Of a stretch of 47,187 nt of DNA, positions 43,681 to 47,187 are shown in pieces. The notes under the pieces are model-generated. The model had not been told where the DNA came from and made no database searches. It saw only the letters and a list, made by a program, of their open reading frames with translations. The position numbers and the translations under genes are program-made. The first letter of the stretch is position 1, and each line of letters starts with the position of its first letter. Source of the stretch: an uncultured Bacteroidia bacterium (GTDB lineage Bacteria; Bacteroidota; Bacteroidia; Bacteroidales; UBA932); assembly GCA_902778105.1 (NCBI GenBank), contig CACYWN010000016.1, positions 1-47,187 on the forward strand, in the 5' to 3' direction.

Positions 43681-46600
43681 ATGAAGAACGCTTTTAAAAG
43701 CCTTCTGCTCGCTATCAGCATGCTGATGGCGGGTACTGTTGCCTTTGCCCAGGTGACGACCGCCTCCCTCGGCGGCCGCATTGTGGACAATAAGGGCGAA
43801 ACCATCATCGGCGCCGCCGTCATCGCGACCCACGTCCCTTCCGGAACGACCTATGGCGCCGTTACCAACATGGACGGGCGCTACATCATCAACGGTATGC
43901 GTGCGGGTGGTCCCTATACCATTGAGATTTCCAATCTCGGTTACCAGAGCGTCCGGTTCACGGATGTCACCCTGCAGCTCGGTGAAGCTTTCACGCTGGA
44001 TGCCTGGCTCGAAGAGCAGACGGAGTCCCTTTCCGAATCCGTCGTCGTTGCCGATGCCTCCCGCTTCCGCCGGGAGCGTAACGGCGCCGCCACGAACATC
44101 GGCCGCCTAACCCTGGAGAACATCCCGACCGTCTCCCGCAGCATGAATGACGTGATGGCCCTCACGCCGCAGGCTTCCACCACCACGAGCGGTTTCGCCG
44201 TGGGCGGCGGTACCTATCGCGGCTCCTCCGTCACCGTGGACGGTGCGGCTTTCAACAACGCCTTCGGTATCGGTTCCAACCTGCCGGCCGGCGGCAGCCC
44301 GATCTCCCTGGATGCCATCGAGCAGATGTCCATCAACATCACTCCGTTCGACGTGCGTCAGAGCGGCTTCCAGGGCGGAGCCATCAACGCCGTCACGAAG
44401 TCCGGTACCAATGAGTTCCATGCCAGCGTATATGACTACTATACTTCCGAGAAACTCCGTGGTACCAAGGTGGCCGGCGAACCTTTGGCCAACACCAAGA
44501 CCCTGAGCCACACCATCGGTGCTACCCTTGGCGGCCCCATCGTCAAGAACAAGCTCTTCTTCTTCATCAATGGTGAGTACTCTTTCGATACGGTGGCCGG
44601 TTCGACCAGCGTGGCCCGTACCAGCATTAGCGAGGAGTGGGGATCCAAAGTGGCCGCCAACTATCCGACCGTGGCCCAGATGGATGAGATGAAGAAGTTT
44701 GTTGCTGACAAGTTCAATTACGATCCCGGCCGTTACCAGGGCTATTCCCTCGAGACCCCGGACTGGAAGGTCCTCGCCCGCCTGGACTGGAATATCAACG
44801 ACAGCAACCGTCTGAACGTCCGTTTCAGCCACACGCACAACTACTACTCTTCCTCTCCGTCTTCCTCCATGTCTCCCGTTGGCGGAACGAACAGCTCGTT
44901 TACCAGTCCTTCCGGTGAAGCCATCTCCTTCAACCGCTATTCCGCCGGCCGTCAGGCTGCATCCGCGCTTTATTATGAGGCTGCCCGTTACTATCAGGAG
45001 CAGAACTTCACCTCTGTAGCCGCCGAGCTCAACTCCCGCATCGGGAATGGCAATAACATGCTTCGTGTTGCCTATTCCCATCAGTTTGAGCCGCGTTCCT
45101 ACGTGGGCGATTTCTTCCCGACCGTGGACATTCTGGCCAAGGACAATGCAGCCGGTACCGATACGCATGCAATCATGACCACGATCGGCATCGACCCGTT
45201 CACTTACGGTAACCTCCGCGATGTCAGGACTGTGACTGCGACGGACGAGTTTACCTTCAATGCAGGTATCCACAACTTCATCACCGGTGCCCAGTTCGAG
45301 TGGAACCGTGCCATCAACGGCTTCATGCAGGGCGGTGCCGGCTGGTTCATCTATGACAGCTGGGATGCTTTCAAAAAGGATGTCGAGACCGGAACTTCCC
45401 AGGCCTCGGCCTTCATGATCACCCACGCCAACCTGGATGATCCCACCGCCCAGGCCTTCCCGGCCTTCGACTACACCCAGGTCTCTGTGTATGCACAGGA
45501 CGAGATGAACTTCTCCCCGTATTTCAAGCTGACTGCCGGCCTCCGTCTGGAAATGCCCATCATTTCCATCCCGACCGACAATGAGAACAAGGAATTCACT
45601 TCCCTGGGAGTCAACAATCCGAACTCTTCTTTCGCCGGTCTCAAGACCTCCGACGTGCCGGCCGCCCGGGTGAGCGTTTCCCCGCGCCTCGGCTTCAACT
45701 GGGATGTCCTCCACGACCGTACGTTCACGGTCCGTGGCGGTACCGGAATCTTTACCGGCCGTATCCCGAACGTGTGGCTGGTTTCCGCCATCGGTAACTC
45801 CAACGTCCTTCAGTATCAGCATATTGTAAAGAAGGCTGGAGAAGGTATCCCCGCTTTCTCGAACGATCGTGCCACCATCATCAACAATGTGTGGAACGGC
45901 AAGTGGGAGAAAGCCGACCTGACCGCTCCGACTGCGACGACCATCCTGGCGAAGGATCTCAAGATGCCTTCCAGCTGGAAGACGTCCCTCGCTCTGGACT
46001 ATCAGCTTCCGCTGGGCATCAAGGCGACTCTCGAAGGAATCTACAGCACCAACTTCAACGAGGTCTATGCCTCTCCGCTCGGTTACAAGCAGGAAGGATC
46101 GATCCAGCTTCCGGGAGAGCCTTCGGCCCGCAACAAGTGGGTTAAGGAAGGTATCAAGAACAGCGTTAATCGCGACGTAAACGGCTACTACGCCCAGAAC
46201 ATCTCCGGTCTCCGCGGCAACTACTGGTCCCTGACCGCCCAGGTGGCGAAGTCCTTCTCCTGGGGCCTGGACCTGATGGCCGCCTATACCCGCAGCGACG
46301 CTCAGTCCGTGTCCGACGGTAACGGTGACCAGATCTCCGAGTTCGCCAACACCTACTGTCTGAACGGTTCCAACGAGCCGGTCCTCGGCCATGCCTACTA
46401 TGTGGCTCCGCACCGCGCCATCGTCAACGCCGCCTATACTATCAAGGAAGGCCCGCGCGCAGCCACCAAGCTCAGCGCTTTCTACGAGGGCTACAACATC
46501 GGCTACATCAGTTCCTACTCCTATTCCCGCATATCCTACCTGATGAACAATGTCAGCGGTGGTTCCGGTGCTTCCCAGCTGGTCTATATCCCGACAGCCG

Positions 46601-47061
46601 ACGAGCTCAAGGGCATGCCTTTCGTGGACGATGCCAACCGCAACGCCTATGAGGAATTCATTGCCTCCGACAAATACCTCTCCAATCACCGCGGTAAGTA
46701 CAGCGTCCGTAACGGCGCTTCCGCACCCTGGCTGAACCGGCTTAATGTCCGCATCGCCCAGGATGTCTACTTCAACGTCGCCGGCCGCAGGCAGACCCTC
46801 GAAGTCGGCTTGGACATCAAGAATGTGGCTAACCTGATCAATAGTAGCTGGGGTATCTACAAGCAGCTTTCCTCGAATACTATCCTCTCCTACGACAATT
46901 ATCAGCGGGATCCCCAGACCTATAAGATCCTGACCGATGAGAATGACAAGAACCTGACCCAGGACGAGTATCGCTATACCTTTACCAAGCCGGTCTGGAA
47001 TGCGTTCAACAACTTCGCTTCCACCTGGCAGATGCTCCTGAGCGCCCGCTGGTCGTTCTAA
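43681..47061 (+). CDS. TonB-dependent receptor, Oar-like
   Basis: 1126 residues with signal peptide MKNAFKSLLLAISMLMAGTVAFAQ. A carboxypeptidase-regulatory-like domain (about 27-110: GGRIVDNKGETIIGAAVIAT...GYQSVRF) precedes the plug (about 120-240) and a large outer-membrane barrel ending WQMLLSARWSF. The Oar-type plug motif GGAINAVTKSGTNEFHAS is clear. No SusD-like partner follows within the window, so it is probably not a SusC of a polysaccharide locus; Oar-type receptors have been linked to protein or peptide export/uptake. The cargo is unknown. Confidence 0.93.
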   Translation: MKNAFKSLLLAISMLMAGTVAFAQVTTASLGGRIVDNKGETIIGAAVIATHVPSGTTYGAVTNMDGRYIINGMRAGGPYTIEISNLGYQSVRFTDVTLQLGEAFTLDAWLEEQTESLSESVVVADASRFRRERNGAATNIGRLTLENIPTVSRSMNDVMALTPQASTTTSGFAVGGGTYRGSSVTVDGAAFNNAFGIGSNLPAGGSPISLDAIEQMSINITPFDVRQSGFQGGAINAVTKSGTNEFHASVYDYYTSEKLRGTKVAGEPLANTKTLSHTIGATLGGPIVKNKLFFFINGEYSFDTVAGSTSVARTSISEEWGSKVAANYPTVAQMDEMKKFVADKFNYDPGRYQGYSLETPDWKVLARLDWNINDSNRLNVRFSHTHNYYSSSPSSSMSPVGGTNSSFTSPSGEAISFNRYSAGRQAASALYYEAARYYQEQNFTSVAAELNSRIGNGNNMLRVAYSHQFEPRSYVGDFFPTVDILAKDNAAGTDTHAIMTTIGIDPFTYGNLRDVRTVTATDEFTFNAGIHNFITGAQFEWNRAINGFMQGGAGWFIYDSWDAFKKDVETGTSQASAFMITHANLDDPTAQAFPAFDYTQVSVYAQDEMNFSPYFKLTAGLRLEMPIISIPTDNENKEFTSLGVNNPNSSFAGLKTSDVPAARVSVSPRLGFNWDVLHDRTFTVRGGTGIFTGRIPNVWLVSAIGNSNVLQYQHIVKKAGEGIPAFSNDRATIINNVWNGKWEKADLTAPTATTILAKDLKMPSSWKTSLALDYQLPLGIKATLEGIYSTNFNEVYASPLGYKQEGSIQLPGEPSARNKWVKEGIKNSVNRDVNGYYAQNISGLRGNYWSLTAQVAKSFSWGLDLMAAYTRSDAQSVSDGNGDQISEFANTYCLNGSNEPVLGHAYYVAPHRAIVNAAYTIKEGPRAATKLSAFYEGYNIGYISSYSYSRISYLMNNVSGGSGASQLVYIPTADELKGMPFVDDANRNAYEEFIASDKYLSNHRGKYSVRNGASAPWLNRLNVRIAQDVYFNVAGRRQTLEVGLDIKNVANLINSSWGIYKQLSSNTILSYDNYQRDPQTYKILTDENDKNLTQDEYRYTFTKPVWNAFNNFASTWQMLLSARWSF

Positions 47062-47088
47062 CCTTCCCATCCGGAAATCCTTCCCATG

Positions 47089-47136
47089 GAGGGTGACCAA
47101 AAAGTCAGATTGACTTAAGGTCATCCTCTTTTTTTG
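47089..47136 (+). terminator. Terminator after the TonB-dependent receptor
   Basis: GAGGGTGACC (47089-47098) pairs with GGTCATCCTC (47119-47128) with one G-U pair, and AAGTCA/TGACTT extends the stem inside; a T-run follows. The last 50 bases of the window hold no gene that I can see. Confidence 0.85.
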
Positions 47137-47187
47137 TATGATGGAGTGAGGGAGGAAGGGAGTACCCTCCCGGAGGACTCCGTTCCG

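Noticed and set aside
47137-47187. GGGAG/CTCCC palindrome near the window end
   Set aside because: Very short and at the edge; too little sequence to judge.

Overview
This window is a gene-dense stretch of a chromosome from a high-GC member of the Bacteroidales; the family cannot be fixed from sequence alone, though a Rikenellaceae-like or uncultured gut or rumen lineage would fit. The lineage call rests on many TAnnTTTG -7 promoter boxes and few obvious Shine-Dalgarno sites, on Bacteroidetes-typical genes (DUF4271, DUF2723, a GldH-like lipoprotein beside a PSP1/RicT protein, a PG0541-type PII-like protein at the end of an RND efflux operon, an Oar-like TonB-dependent receptor), and on Bacteroidetes-style gene order (DUF4271-hemD-rnpA-yidD; polyprenyl synthase-holB-ricT-gldH-trmB).

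Layout. 1-1.7 kb: a frameshifted secreted-type protein cut by the window edge. 1.7-4.7 kb (minus): a redox pair, a Tat-type aldo/keto reductase with a C-terminal ferredoxin domain and a NapH-like polyferredoxin membrane protein. 4.7-10.7 kb (minus): alaS, a fused LptG-Fmt gene, and thiamine pyrophosphokinase. 10.7-13.1 kb (minus): a MATE transporter and rsgA. 13.2-18.8 kb (plus): malQ, an eIF1-like protein, DUF4271, hemD, rnpA, yidD and a ubiE/menG methyltransferase. 18.9-21.7 kb: an AMP-forming ligase plus acyl carrier protein, convergent with a YghO-like acyltransferase. 21.8-28.3 kb: a DUF2723 membrane protein, pgk, an rRNA-type methyltransferase and lgt. 28.4-34.4 kb: a complete RND efflux operon. 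34.4-40.6 kb: thioredoxin, a porin-like barrel, a LOG-family protein, polyprenyl synthase, holB, ricT, gldH-like and trmB. 40.7-43.5 kb: miaA, smpB and metK. 43.7-47.1 kb: a large TonB-dependent receptor.

The most unusual content is not a gene cluster but families of structured repeats invading these housekeeping genes. Family A is a short palindrome beginning TGTCATTCCGA and ending GAAGGAATCTC. It sits at gene junctions, and as head-to-head pairs inside two coding regions, where it is translated in frame as a linker. Family B is a 110-150 bp cloverleaf-like element with long terminal inverted repeats. Its terminal arms differ completely between the three copies yet still pair within each copy, while the loops are conserved. 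One copy is intergenic, one forms the 5' end of the gldH-like gene, and one is translated inside trmB. A third structure (C) forms the trmB tail. The compensatory stem changes argue that the folded form is maintained.

The metK leader carries a SAM-II-type riboswitch followed by an intrinsic terminator. The aptamer's 3' strand can instead pair with the 5' strand of that terminator, which predicts SAM-dependent attenuation. Other notable points are the LptG-Fmt fusion, a MiaA that appears to lack the insertion domain, nearly leaderless divergent promoters for miaA and smpB, and an acyl-activation/ACP/acyltransferase module that could make N-acylated sphingoid-type lipids. No CRISPR array, tRNA, rRNA, transposase or phage gene was seen, and no gene-free stretch exceeds 300 bases.
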